A stretch of DNA of 64,000 nt from Rhodococcus qingshengii (GTDB lineage Bacteria > Actinomycetota > Actinomycetes > Mycobacteriales > Mycobacteriaceae), in assembly GCF_021025955.1 (NCBI RefSeq), contig NZ_JAJNCL010000007.1, forward strand, positions 1-64,000, read 5' to 3'. Below the pieces are notes generated by a model that saw only the letters and a list, made by a program, of their open reading frames with translations, was not told the origin of the DNA and did no database searches. Within the stretch, counting starts at the first letter, position 1, and the number at the start of each line of letters is the position of its first letter. The translations under genes were made by a program, and so were the position numbers. Of this stretch, positions 34,177 through 45,029 are shown piece by piece.

Positions 34177-36294
34177 GTGACGATCCGAAGCCAGACCTTT
34201 CCGCACCTCCTCGCACCAGGCACCATCGGCCCGATGACGGTGCCCAATCGCGTCGTTCTCCCTGCCATGGACATGAACCTGTGTGAAGACGGGGAAATCG
34301 AAAAGGGCGACATCGACCACTTCGTGGCTCGCGCGGCCGGTGGAACGGGTCTGATCATCACCGGTTGCTGCGCTGTTGCGTACCCGCTTGGCTGCACGAG
34401 CCGCAAGGAACCGGGGCTCTCGGAAGACCGGTTCATCCCCGGACTCAAAGCGCTGGCCGACGCGGTGCACGACGCAGGCAGCAAGCTCTGTGTGCAGATG
34501 ACACACCACGGCAAGGTGGCGCGCATCGATACCCTCGACGGCCGACCGCAGTTGGTCCCGTCCACGCCGAAGCCGCCGGGTGACATGAGTGCGATGGCCG
34601 ATTGCACACCCGAAGAACTGGGCAAGATGGCTGCCATCAACGAGGGCAAGAGAGCGACCTACCACGAGGCCACCAAGGAAGATCTTGATTGGCTGGTCCT
34701 CATGTTCGCCGAGGCTGCCGGACGGGTGAAGGCGGCGGGCGGCGACGCCGTCGAGATTCACTGTGCCCACAACTACGTCCTCGGAGCGTTCCTGAGTCGG
34801 TATACGAATCAGCGTAGCGACGAGTACGGAGGTTCCATGGAGAACCGGGCTCGCCTGGCTTGTGAGGTTATTCGGGCGGTCAAGGAGGAGGTCGGTGATT
34901 CGCTTGCCGTCATCGTGCGTCTGGCCGGTCAAGAGTATGGCGAAACCGACGGGCTGACTGTCGACGAGGCTGCTGCGGCCGCCACGATGTTCGAAGAGGC
35001 CGGCGCTGACGCCATCCATGTCACCGGTACCGCACTGAATGCTTTTGCCAACTTCACGGACGGCCCCCTGCCCGACAAGGTCGGCTACTACACCGACAAT
35101 GCAACGCGAATCAAGCAGGCGATCTCGATTCCCGTGATCACCGTCGGACGTATGCTCCCCGAGGTCGGCGAGAAGATGATCGCGGAAGGTCGCACGGACT
35201 TCGCCGCAATGGGCCGTCAGCTGCTGGCAGACCCACAGTTGGTGAACAAACTCAAAGACTGTGCACCCGAGCGTGTTCGGCCTTGCATCAATTGCTACGT
35301 CTGCGTGCAGGAGAACTTCTGGGACGCGACCCCGCTGTGCGCTGTCAATCCCGCCCTGGGCAACGAGGCGCTGCTCCCCTTCGTTCGCACCAGCACTGCG
35401 AAGCACGTTGTTGTGGTCGGCGCGGGCCCCGGCGGTCTCGAGACGGCCCGCGTGGCAGCTGAACGCGGGCACCGAGTCACGGTGTTGGACAAGTCCGATC
35501 GCCTCGGCGGCACCCTGTGGTTCTCGAGCCTCACTACCCCGGACAACGGGCGTCTGCTCAGCTGGTTGAAAGTGGAAATCAAGCGTCTCGGTGTCGATGT
35601 TCGACTGAAGACCGAAGCCTCGGTCGCCTCGATCCGGGCACTGAATCCCGACGCCGTAGTCGTGGCTACGGGTGCAGTCCGCGAGCGGCCGAGTGTTCCG
35701 GGCGGCGATCTCCCGCACGTACATACCGGTGACTCGTTGCGCGCCTTGATGACCGGCGCCGGCGACGTCTCACAGGTACCGCCGTTCCTGCGGACGATGG
35801 CCAAGTTGGGCAAGCTGTCCGGTATCACCAAGAGTCCCGCGGCGATCCGAGCTGTGACTCGCAAGTTCCTGCCCATGGGCAAGGACGTGGTGGTGATCGG
35901 TGGTTCGCTTGTTGGACTCGAGCTTGCGGAGTTCCTGGCCGAGCGCGGTCGCAATGTGACGCTGATCGAAGAAGGTCAGCAGTTGGGCATTCCGATGGCG
36001 ATGCCGCGCCGCTGGACGGCTGTGCGCCACGCCAAGCATGTCGGTGTGAACATTCACCGCAATTCAACGGTGCAGCGAATCACCAAGGAGCACGTCGAAT
36101 TCCGTTCCGGTGACAAGACACTGACAGCTTCGGCCGACATGGTTGTCGTCGCGTCGGGTGTGTCGGCGCAGGCGCCACTGGCCGACGCTCTGATCGGCGT
36201 CGTCTCCGACGTGCATGTGGTTGGCGACGCGGTGAACGTCGACTACATCGAAGGTGCGATGCACACGGCGTGGAAAGTTGCGATGGGCTTGTAG
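34177..36294 (+). CDS. FadH-like NADH:flavin oxidoreductase (2,4-dienoyl-CoA reductase type)
   Basis: A protein of 705 residues. The first 380 residues are an OYE-type TIM barrel (VPNRVVLPAMDMNLCEDGE, MTHHGKVA, GDAVEIHCAHNYVLGAFLSRYTNQRSDEYGGSMENRARL). A 4Fe-4S motif CINCYVCVQENFWDATPLC follows. Then come two Rossmann FAD/NAD(P) domains (VVVVGAGPGGLETARVAAERGH and DVVVIGGSLVGLELAEFLAERG). This is the layout of 2,4-dienoyl-CoA reductase and trimethylamine dehydrogenase relatives. The start codon is GTG at 34177 with no strong ribosome site. The physiological substrate is not evident. Confidence 0.9.
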   Translation: MTIRSQTFPHLLAPGTIGPMTVPNRVVLPAMDMNLCEDGEIEKGDIDHFVARAAGGTGLIITGCCAVAYPLGCTSRKEPGLSEDRFIPGLKALADAVHDAGSKLCVQMTHHGKVARIDTLDGRPQLVPSTPKPPGDMSAMADCTPEELGKMAAINEGKRATYHEATKEDLDWLVLMFAEAAGRVKAAGGDAVEIHCAHNYVLGAFLSRYTNQRSDEYGGSMENRARLACEVIRAVKEEVGDSLAVIVRLAGQEYGETDGLTVDEAAAAATMFEEAGADAIHVTGTALNAFANFTDGPLPDKVGYYTDNATRIKQAISIPVITVGRMLPEVGEKMIAEGRTDFAAMGRQLLADPQLVNKLKDCAPERVRPCINCYVCVQENFWDATPLCAVNPALGNEALLPFVRTSTAKHVVVVGAGPGGLETARVAAERGHRVTVLDKSDRLGGTLWFSSLTTPDNGRLLSWLKVEIKRLGVDVRLKTEASVASIRALNPDAVVVATGAVRERPSVPGGDLPHVHTGDSLRALMTGAGDVSQVPPFLRTMAKLGKLSGITKSPAAIRAVTRKFLPMGKDVVVIGGSLVGLELAEFLAERGRNVTLIEEGQQLGIPMAMPRRWTAVRHAKHVGVNIHRNSTVQRITKEHVEFRSGDKTLTASADMVVVASGVSAQAPLADALIGVVSDVHVVGDAVNVDYIEGAMHTAWKVAMGL

Positions 36295-36301
36295 TTCAGT
36301 T

Positions 36302-37321
36302 TCAGGTAGCGCTCTGTGCCGCAACGATGTCCGGCCACCATCGGGCCGCGACATCGGGATGCGCGCGTAGTCGACTCTTGAGGGCGTTCGCCCCGTAGGA
36401 ATCGTGGATCGGGTTGTTCGCGTCCACGGTGACGCCGGTGGCGCGCGCCGCTAACTCGGACGGTAGGTCGAACTCCGGGATCTGTGCCGCATAGTTCGGG
36501 TTGAAGAAGAACGGCACCGAGATACGTTCACCGTCACCCTCGGGTGAAATTACGCGGTGCACAGTCGCTTTCAAGTATCCGCCGGTTGCCACCTCGAGCA
36601 GTTCGCCGATGTTGACCACCAGTGCCCCGTCGATCGGCGGTGCGTCGATCCAGTCGCCGTCGTGCTCGACCTGCAGACCGCCCTTGCCTGGTTCGACATA
36701 GAGAAGTGTCAGCACGCCCGCGTCCTTGTGCCCGCCGACGCCCTGGGAGCCGGCACCTTTCGGGCGTCCGGGGTAACGCACCACTTTGATGAGGATCGAC
36801 GGATCGTGAGCGAACGCGTCGTCGAAGATGTTTGCGTCCTGCCCTAGCGCGACCGCCCATTCGCGCAAGAGGCTCAATGCGATCGAGGTAAGCGTGTCGT
36901 TCCACTCGGTGATGACGTCGCGGAGTTCGGGAAGGGCGTCGGGCCACTGGTTGGGCCCCTGCAGGATCTCCCAGGCCGGTGAGGTGTCGGTGCGCTCGGC
37001 GGCGGGCTGTTCGGCGCCGATGTCGATCTGCTCCCGCCAGTCCTGCTTGCCTTCGGTCAGTTCGCCGCCGAGCCTGGTGTATCCACGGAAGTGCGGGCTG
37101 CGGACGTTCTCGATCGCGAGCTTCTCGGCAGTCGGTAGCGCGAAGAATTCGCGGGCGACGTCGAGGAGGCGCCGCTGCAGGTCGTCGGGAATTCCGTGGC
37201 CGACGAGATAGAAGAATCCGACCTCGTGGGTGGCCTCGCGGAGCTGAGTGCGGAACTGCTCGGCGGTGTCGGGGTTCTGCGCCAGCGACAGATCGAGCAC
37301 TGGCAGCGACGTAATCGACAT
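36302..37321 (-). CDS. Isopenicillin-N-synthase-family 2-oxoglutarate/Fe(II) oxygenase
   Basis: About 339 residues from ATG 37321, preceded by GAGGA; upstream ATG codons at 37357/37360 are possible. N-terminal DIOX_N region: LPVLDLSLAQNP, EVGFFYLVGHGIP. The catalytic core contains VGGHKDAGVLTLL (His and Asp iron ligands), then ATVHRVISPEGDGERISVPFF, with the third His ligand and the RxS 2-oxoglutarate motif. Bacterial members hydroxylate diverse small molecules. It is convergent with the FadH-like gene, 7 bp apart. Confidence 0.9.
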   Translation of the reverse strand: MSITSLPVLDLSLAQNPDTAEQFRTQLREATHEVGFFYLVGHGIPDDLQRRLLDVAREFFALPTAEKLAIENVRSPHFRGYTRLGGELTEGKQDWREQIDIGAEQPAAERTDTSPAWEILQGPNQWPDALPELRDVITEWNDTLTSIALSLLREWAVALGQDANIFDDAFAHDPSILIKVVRYPGRPKGAGSQGVGGHKDAGVLTLLYVEPGKGGLQVEHDGDWIDAPPIDGALVVNIGELLEVATGGYLKATVHRVISPEGDGERISVPFFFNPNYAAQIPEFDLPSELAARATGVTVDANNPIHDSYGANALKSRLRAHPDVAARWWPDIVAAQSAT

Positions 37322-37453
37322 GGGGTCCTCGATCCGTGTGATGGTTCTGATGTCCATCATTCCACGCTGATCGGCACACGGACCCGCGCGGCGATTCGGC
37401 AGCCGCAGGCGTGATTACCCGCGCGGATGCGGAAACACCCTGCGGATAACAGA

Positions 37454-37489
37454 ATCGGGGCCTTGCGCCACTGGCGCAAGACCCCGAAT
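37454..37489 (-). terminator. Terminator-like hairpin after ino1
   Basis: A stem made of TTGCGC/GCGCAA extended by CGGGG/CCCCG, 15 bp after the ino1 stop. The downstream T content is low (GATTCTGTT), so termination may be moderate. Confidence 0.6.
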
Positions 37490-37503
37490 CAGTGTGAGTC
37501 TAA

Positions 37504-38607
37504 CTACGCTTCGTCAGCGCCGATGATGAACGCTTCGAGCTCGGTGCGAGCCTTGTCGTCGGCCATCTGGACCGGCGGGGACTTCATCAGGTAAGCGGAA
37601 GCCGGGTAGACCGGTCCGCCGATGCCGCGGTCCAGTGCGATCTTGGCTGCACGGACTGCATCGATGATGATGCCTGCAGAGTTGGGCGAATCCCAGACCT
37701 CGAGCTTGTACTCCAGGTTCAGGGGAGCGTCACCGAAGGCGCGGCCTTCGAGGCGAACGTATGCCCACTTGCGGTCGTCGAGCCACTCCACGTAGTCCGA
37801 GGGGCCGATGTGGACGTTGCGATCGTGGACCTTGCCGGCGAGTGCACCGGTCAGGTTGGACGTCACGGCCTGGGTCTTGGAAACCTTCTTGGACTCCAGG
37901 CGATCACGCTCGAGCATGTTCTTGAAGTCCATGTTTCCACCGACGTTGAGCTGGTAGGTGCGGTCCAGCACGACGCCGCGGTCTTCGAACAGCTTCGCCA
38001 TCACGCGGTGGGTGATGGTGGCGCCGACCTGGCTCTTGATGTCGTCACCGACGATCGGGACGCCGGCGTCCTTGAACTTGGCAGCCCACTCCGGGTCGGA
38101 AGCGATGAAGACGGGCAGGGCGTTGACAAATGCAACGCCTGCGTCGATCGCGCACTGTGCGTAGAACTTGTCAGCGTCGTCGGAACCGACGGGCAGGTAG
38201 GAAACGAGGACGTCGACCTTGGCGTCCTTGAGTGCCTTGACGACGTCGACGGGCTCAGCGTCGGACAGCTCGATGGTCTCGGCGTAGTACTTGCCGATGC
38301 CGTCGAGGGTCGGGCCGCGCAGCACCGGGATGTCCAGCGGCGGGACGTCGGCGATCTTGATGGTGTTGTTCTCGCTCGCGAGGATGGCCTCGGAGAGGTC
38401 GAAGCCGACCTTCTTGGCGTCGACGTCGAAAGCGGCGACAAACTGCACATCGCGGACGTGGTACTTACCGAACTTGACGTGCATGAGGCCGGGGACCGTC
38501 TGGGTCTCGTCGGCATCCTTGTAGTAGTGGACGCCCTGAACCAGGGACGAGGCGCAGTTACCCACGCCCACAATGGCTACGCGCACCGCGGTGCTGTTCT
38601 CACCCAT
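37504..38607 (-). CDS. ino1: Inositol-3-phosphate synthase
   Basis: A protein of 367 residues matching the actinobacterial myo-inositol-1-phosphate synthase. NAD loop [19 protein letters not shown] near residue 8; [73 protein letters not shown]; and [19 protein letters not shown]. It converts glucose-6-phosphate to inositol-phosphate for phosphatidylinositol, PIMs and mycothiol. AAGGAG precedes the ATG. Its start overlaps the padR-like gene by 8 nt, the same arrangement as Rv0046c/Rv0047c of M. tuberculosis. Confidence 0.96.
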   Translation of the reverse strand: MGENSTAVRVAIVGVGNCASSLVQGVHYYKDADETQTVPGLMHVKFGKYHVRDVQFVAAFDVDAKKVGFDLSEAILASENNTIKIADVPPLDIPVLRGPTLDGIGKYYAETIELSDAEPVDVVKALKDAKVDVLVSYLPVGSDDADKFYAQCAIDAGVAFVNALPVFIASDPEWAAKFKDAGVPIVGDDIKSQVGATITHRVMAKLFEDRGVVLDRTYQLNVGGNMDFKNMLERDRLESKKVSKTQAVTSNLTGALAGKVHDRNVHIGPSDYVEWLDDRKWAYVRLEGRAFGDAPLNLEYKLEVWDSPNSAGIIIDAVRAAKIALDRGIGGPVYPASAYLMKSPPVQMADDKARTELEAFIIGADEA

Positions 38608-39163
38608 GGTCGGGTTCTCCTTCTTTCCGGGATGTTCCTGTTGTCGATTGCTCGGCTGCGATCAATTCGTTGAGCCAACGCACTTCGCGCTCACTCGATT
38701 CGAGTCCGAGCTGGTGGAGCTGACGGGTATAGCGGTCCAGCGATCCGCTGGCCCGACCGACGGCCTCGCGGAGCCCCTCGCGGCGCTCCTCGACCTGGCG
38801 TCGCCTGCCTTCGAGGATCCGCATCCGCGCTACTGCGGGGGTGCGACTGAAGAAGGCGAGGTGAACGCCGAAACCGTCGTCGGTGTAGTTCTGCGGTCCC
38901 GTGTCGGCGACCAGTTCTGTGAACCGTTGCCGCCCTTCCGGGGTGAGCTCGTAAACGCGCCGCGCCCGACGCTTGAGAGCGCCGGTGGCAGTGTCGACGT
39001 TTTCCGAGATCAATCCGTCGGCTTGCATGCGCCGCAGTGCCGGGTACAGCGATCCGTACGAGAACGCGCGGAATGCGCCGAGCAGACCAGTGAGCCGCTT
39101 GCGCAGCTCGTATCCGTGCATCGGTGACTCGAGGAGCAGCCCGAGGATTGCGAGTTCGAGCAA
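38600..39163 (-). CDS. PadR-family transcriptional regulator
   Basis: A protein of 187 residues starting with TTG at 39163 (GGGAGG about 8 nt upstream). The PadR winged helix is [23 protein letters not shown] and [19 protein letters not shown]; the C-terminal part is a long helical vinculin-like dimerisation region ([22 protein letters not shown]). It is the ortholog by position of Rv0047c and is co-transcribed with ino1. A palindrome overlapping its promoter suggests autoregulation, which would also affect ino1. Confidence 0.92.
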   Translation of the reverse strand: MLELAILGLLLESPMHGYELRKRLTGLLGAFRAFSYGSLYPALRRMQADGLISENVDTATGALKRRARRVYELTPEGRQRFTELVADTGPQNYTDDGFGVHLAFFSRTPAVARMRILEGRRRQVEERREGLREAVGRASGSLDRYTRQLHQLGLESSEREVRWLNELIAAEQSTTGTSRKEGEPDHG

Positions 39164-39212
39164 CTGACAAACCTCCCGAGTCGTTGAACCTAACCGCTTG
39201 ATGCGATAACCA

Positions 39213-39231
39213 ACTATATCGCGCCGATATA
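39213..39231 (-). promoter_or_regulatory. PadR operator overlapping the padR-ino1 promoter
   Basis: TATATCG-CGC-CGATATA (39215-39231) is a perfect 7+7 dyad. On the minus strand a TATAGT -10 hexamer (39218-39213) is partly inside it, about 50 bp before the padR TTG start. A regulator bound here would block the promoter. AT-rich ATAT dyads are typical PadR sites. Confidence 0.55.
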
Positions 39232-39279
39232 TAAAACCACACTGCGGCCCGATACGTGTACCAAGGTGTCACGGCTAGA

Positions 39280-40050
39280 TCAGGGCTTGAACGGGTAAAT
39301 CGACATGATTTCGCCATCGAGGGCAGCGGTCAGGGACCCGCTCTCGTCGAGGTCGTTGCCGACGTGAATCTGGATGGTCGGAACATTTTCGGTGCTGTCG
39401 ACAGAAACGTACCGAGTGGTCGGATTTTGCACCGACGTCGTTGTTCCGGCGCCGTCGAGCAGAGCGATCACGATGCGAGGATCGAGCTGTGTGACGTCTA
39501 TCTGTGCCACGTCGGGTTCGCGCGATCCTCCTGAAGTCGTGTCCTCGAGGTCACCTCGGTAGTAGCTGTCCAGGCCCTTGCGCGGCGCGGCAGGATCGGC
39601 GCGCGTCACCCGTGCATAAGTGGGATAGATGGTCATCTCGTCGACCAGTCCGCTGCCGTACTCCGTTTCGATGGCGCGGAACATTGCACCCAGGCCGTCG
39701 ACGGTGTGCAACTGTGGCTCGGGGGTGGAGAAGATCGTGACGTCGGACGCGACGTATTTGATTCCGAAACCGATAGCCGAGACCAGTGACAGGGCGATGA
39801 TCACAACGGCGATCCAACGCGTGTCGAGCGAAGGTTCTTTCCGGAGAACGGGTAGGGACGCCTCGGTCTGCAGATCGAACGTCAATTCTTCGAGATCGCC
39901 GAGAGTGACTGCAACCGCGGCGAGTTCGGTCAGTTCGTCGTGCTCGGCCGCGGTGAGTTGCCCGTCGGCGAAGGCGGAGTCCAGCACTGCGCAGGTGGCC
40001 TCGCGGTCGGCGTCGCGAGCACGGGTGGTCCGGGTCAGGTCGTTTGGCAT
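39280..40050 (-). CDS. DUF1707 domain membrane protein, paralogue 1
   Basis: A protein of 256 residues. DUF1707 at the N-terminus (RARDADREATCAVLDSAFADGQLTAAEHDELT) is followed by one membrane segment (IAVVIIALSLVSAIGFGIKY) and an extracytoplasmic domain with a final IHVGNDLDESGSLTAALDGE motif. DUF1707 is a short helical domain common in actinobacterial membrane and regulatory proteins; its biochemical role is unknown. It is the third of three tandem homologues, 11 bp after the next. Confidence 0.8.
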   Translation of the reverse strand: MPNDLTRTTRARDADREATCAVLDSAFADGQLTAAEHDELTELAAVAVTLGDLEELTFDLQTEASLPVLRKEPSLDTRWIAVVIIALSLVSAIGFGIKYVASDVTIFSTPEPQLHTVDGLGAMFRAIETEYGSGLVDEMTIYPTYARVTRADPAAPRKGLDSYYRGDLEDTTSGGSREPDVAQIDVTQLDPRIVIALLDGAGTTTSVQNPTTRYVSVDSTENVPTIQIHVGNDLDESGSLTAALDGEIMSIYPFKP

Positions 40051-40061
40051 GTCCGTGGCAC

Positions 40062-40883
40062 CTAGTGGGGAGTGAAGGGAGACAGGCGGATCGGGCGTCC
40101 GTCAGGAGTCAGGTCCATCCATCCGCTCGCGCCGAGGTTGTTGCTCACGTAGATGGAAATGCGTGGATCCTGGCTCGACGAACTCATGCTGATGTGTGTG
40201 ATTTCGGCGTCGGGAACATTGAGATTTGCGGACGCTCCTGCCAGATACCCGGCGAGTTTGTCGATGTCGACGGTAGCGAGGTCGAAGGTGACAGTGCTGG
40301 CCGCCCGGGTCGACGTGCTGTCGCGTGGTGTGAAACCGCCTCGAAAGTCGATGTCCTCCTCCAGATTCGGCGAGACAGCGGCGGCGCGAGTGACGCTTGC
40401 ATAGCCGTCGTAGAAGTTGGCGGAATCGATCATCGTCGTGCCGTACTTGGCGCTGTATCTGGTGATGAATTCCCCGATCCCGCTTGCCGTGACCGTGTTC
40501 AGCGTCGAACTCACTATGGGGGCAAGCGGTCCGACCGGTTCGGCTGCAGCCGGTGGAGACGGCGGGGGTGAATCGTCGGCGGACAAGGTGAGGAACCCGA
40601 TCAGGCCCGCGAAGGCAACCGATGCGGCCGCGAGGTACCAGATCTTGTCGATACGACGAACTTTGGCGACGGCATTGCGCAGCGTCGCTTTCTGCAGATC
40701 GCGGACCAGCAGATCGAGCTGGCCGAGGGTGGTCGCGGTCATGGCCGCCGCCGTTCGGTTCGCATGCTCGTCGGCCGTGATCTGTCCTTCGGACAGGGCG
40801 GAGTCGAGAACGGCGCAGGTGTCGGAACGGTCGACGTCGCGCGCACGGGTGCGCGTAGAGGTAGTAGTCGGGGACCCACTCAC
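40062..40883 (-). CDS. DUF1707 domain membrane protein, paralogue 2
   Basis: A protein of 273 residues from GTG, same layout: DUF1707 (TRARDVDRSDTCAVLDSALSEGQITADEHANRT), a membrane segment (LAAASVAFAGLIGFLTLSA), a Pro-rich spacer and an extracytoplasmic domain ending ISIYVSNNLGASGWMDLTPDG. The conserved tail (YxxNxLGxxGxxxxTxxG) is shared by all three paralogues and suggests a common ligand or partner. It begins 9 bp after paralogue 3 ends. Confidence 0.8.
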   Translation of the reverse strand: MSGSPTTTSTRTRARDVDRSDTCAVLDSALSEGQITADEHANRTAAAMTATTLGQLDLLVRDLQKATLRNAVAKVRRIDKIWYLAAASVAFAGLIGFLTLSADDSPPPSPPAAAEPVGPLAPIVSSTLNTVTASGIGEFITRYSAKYGTTMIDSANFYDGYASVTRAAAVSPNLEEDIDFRGGFTPRDSTSTRAASTVTFDLATVDIDKLAGYLAGASANLNVPDAEITHISMSSSSQDPRISIYVSNNLGASGWMDLTPDGRPIRLSPFTPH

Positions 40884-40892
40884 CGGCTCACC

Positions 40893-41753
40893 CTAGCTTC
40901 CGTACGGGTAGGAACGAGAGATCTCGCCCCACGGCGTGACTTCGATTCGTCCTTGGTGGCCGAGTCCGTTCTCCGCATAGATCGCGATCTCCGGGACGCC
41001 GTAGTTCGCGTCCATGATCAAGTGCGTGATCGCGGCGTCCGAAATGTTGACATAGCCGCCGATGTTCGCCATGTACGGCGCGAGTTTGTCGATCTGGATG
41101 GAACCGAGGTCGAAGGTCGGCTGGCCAGTTCGCCGCGGAGTGGATGTCACATCCCGCTCGAAGCCGTCGCGAAAACTGATGGACTCTGTGAGAGCGGGAG
41201 CGTCGGGGACCTCCCGGCTCACCGAGGAGTAGTCGCCGTGGAAGCTGGCGCCGTCTACGAACATGTCACCGAACTCTTCTCGATACATCTCGAGAAAAGC
41301 TCCGATTCCTTCCGGCGTCAACGTGTCGATGTGTGCGATCAGGATCGGTTCGACGGTCGGCTCCGGCACCGGGGTGGTGGTCGGCAACGGCGGAGCGAGG
41401 GAAGTAGTGCTGGCATAACTGGCAGTGATGTCCTCCGAGGGCGTCAACGGTGACCGACTCCACGCCACTGCGGCGACCGCGCCGATGACGATCAGAGCAG
41501 CAGCACCGACGTACAAGGCCTTTCGTGTCGTCGACGTCCGAGGCGCCGTTTTGGTCTCGATCTTCGGCACCTGCAGATCGTTGACCAGGCGTGCGAGCGC
41601 GAGCAGGGTCTTCGCGGACTTCGCCTTCTCGGTCCGTTCGAAATAGTCCTCCGCGCTCAACTGCCCTTCGGAGTATGCAGCTTCCAATACATTGCACGTT
41701 TCGACGCGATCGAGATCACGAGCACGCGTCATCGGAGAACGGGAAGACTTCAC
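40893..41753 (-). CDS. DUF1707 domain membrane protein, paralogue 3
   Basis: A protein of 286 residues; GTG at 41753 or ATG at 41732 (MTRARDLDR). The DUF1707 domain TRARDLDRVETCNVLEAAYSEGQLSAEDYFERT is followed by a membrane segment (LYVGAAALIVIGAVAAVAW) and an extracytoplasmic domain ending IAIYAENGLGHQGRIEVTPWG. It is the first gene of the three-gene run and lies between padR and the DUF5318 gene, the position of Rv0048c in M. tuberculosis. Confidence 0.8.
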   Translation of the reverse strand: MKSSRSPMTRARDLDRVETCNVLEAAYSEGQLSAEDYFERTEKAKSAKTLLALARLVNDLQVPKIETKTAPRTSTTRKALYVGAAALIVIGAVAAVAWSRSPLTPSEDITASYASTTSLAPPLPTTTPVPEPTVEPILIAHIDTLTPEGIGAFLEMYREEFGDMFVDGASFHGDYSSVSREVPDAPALTESISFRDGFERDVTSTPRRTGQPTFDLGSIQIDKLAPYMANIGGYVNISDAAITHLIMDANYGVPEIAIYAENGLGHQGRIEVTPWGEISRSYPYGS

Positions 41754-41860
41754 AGGAAGTGATCGTAATGGCTGGTCGCTATGCCCCCAGCCCCCGAAAT
41801 GTGTTCATCGTGACCCTCCCGAACCGTCCGTCGCGGCGCGGACGCACGTACGCTGGTCAG

Positions 41861-42280
41861 GTGCGGATACAGCGGCAAGTTGTGGACTACGCGCTCGCGC
41901 GTCGGTCTGTGCTGGCCGAAGTGTCTGCGGGTAGGACCGACGTCAAGCAAGTGTGTGACGCCGATCCGTACCTACTCAGAGCCGCGAAGTTCCACGGCCG
42001 GGGCAGCGACGTCGTCTGCCCCATCTGCCGCAAGGAACAGTTGACGCTCGTGTCCTGGGTGTTCGGCGACAAGCTCGGCCAAGTTTCGGGATCCGCCCGA
42101 ACCTCGGACGAGCTCGCTCGGCTTGCGGAAACAGCAGAGGAGTTCACGGTGCACGTTGTAGAGGTGTGCCGTACCTGCAGTTGGAACCACTTGGTGCAGT
42201 CCTATGTGCTCGGCGCAGTACCTGCGCCGCCGCGACCGCGGCGAGCACGCCCACCAAGCCGGCGCACCGCCAGCGAGTAA
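41861..42280 (+). CDS. DUF5318 protein with two CxxC zinc-binding motifs (Rv0049-like)
   Basis: About 139 residues from GTG 41861 (starting MRIQRQVVDYALARR); the open frame extends upstream to about 41591, but this start fits the known mycobacterial homologue. CPICRKEQLTLVSWVFGD and CRTCSWNHLVQSY provide two CxxC pairs likely to bind zinc. The function is unknown. It is conserved next to ponA1 in mycobacteria, nocardiae and rhodococci. Confidence 0.85.
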   Translation: MRIQRQVVDYALARRSVLAEVSAGRTDVKQVCDADPYLLRAAKFHGRGSDVVCPICRKEQLTLVSWVFGDKLGQVSGSARTSDELARLAETAEEFTVHVVEVCRTCSWNHLVQSYVLGAVPAPPRPRRARPPSRRTASE

Positions 42281-42347
42281 CGCCACACCCGAAGAAGGGC
42301 CCGATCGAAGTCTGCACGTGATCGGTCCGTGACCACTGGAGATTTGA

Positions 42348-44990
<2,643 letters not shown>

Positions 44991-45029
44991 TTGGAGGGTG
45001 GTCGGTTCGAAAGACGGTAACCTCGCGGA

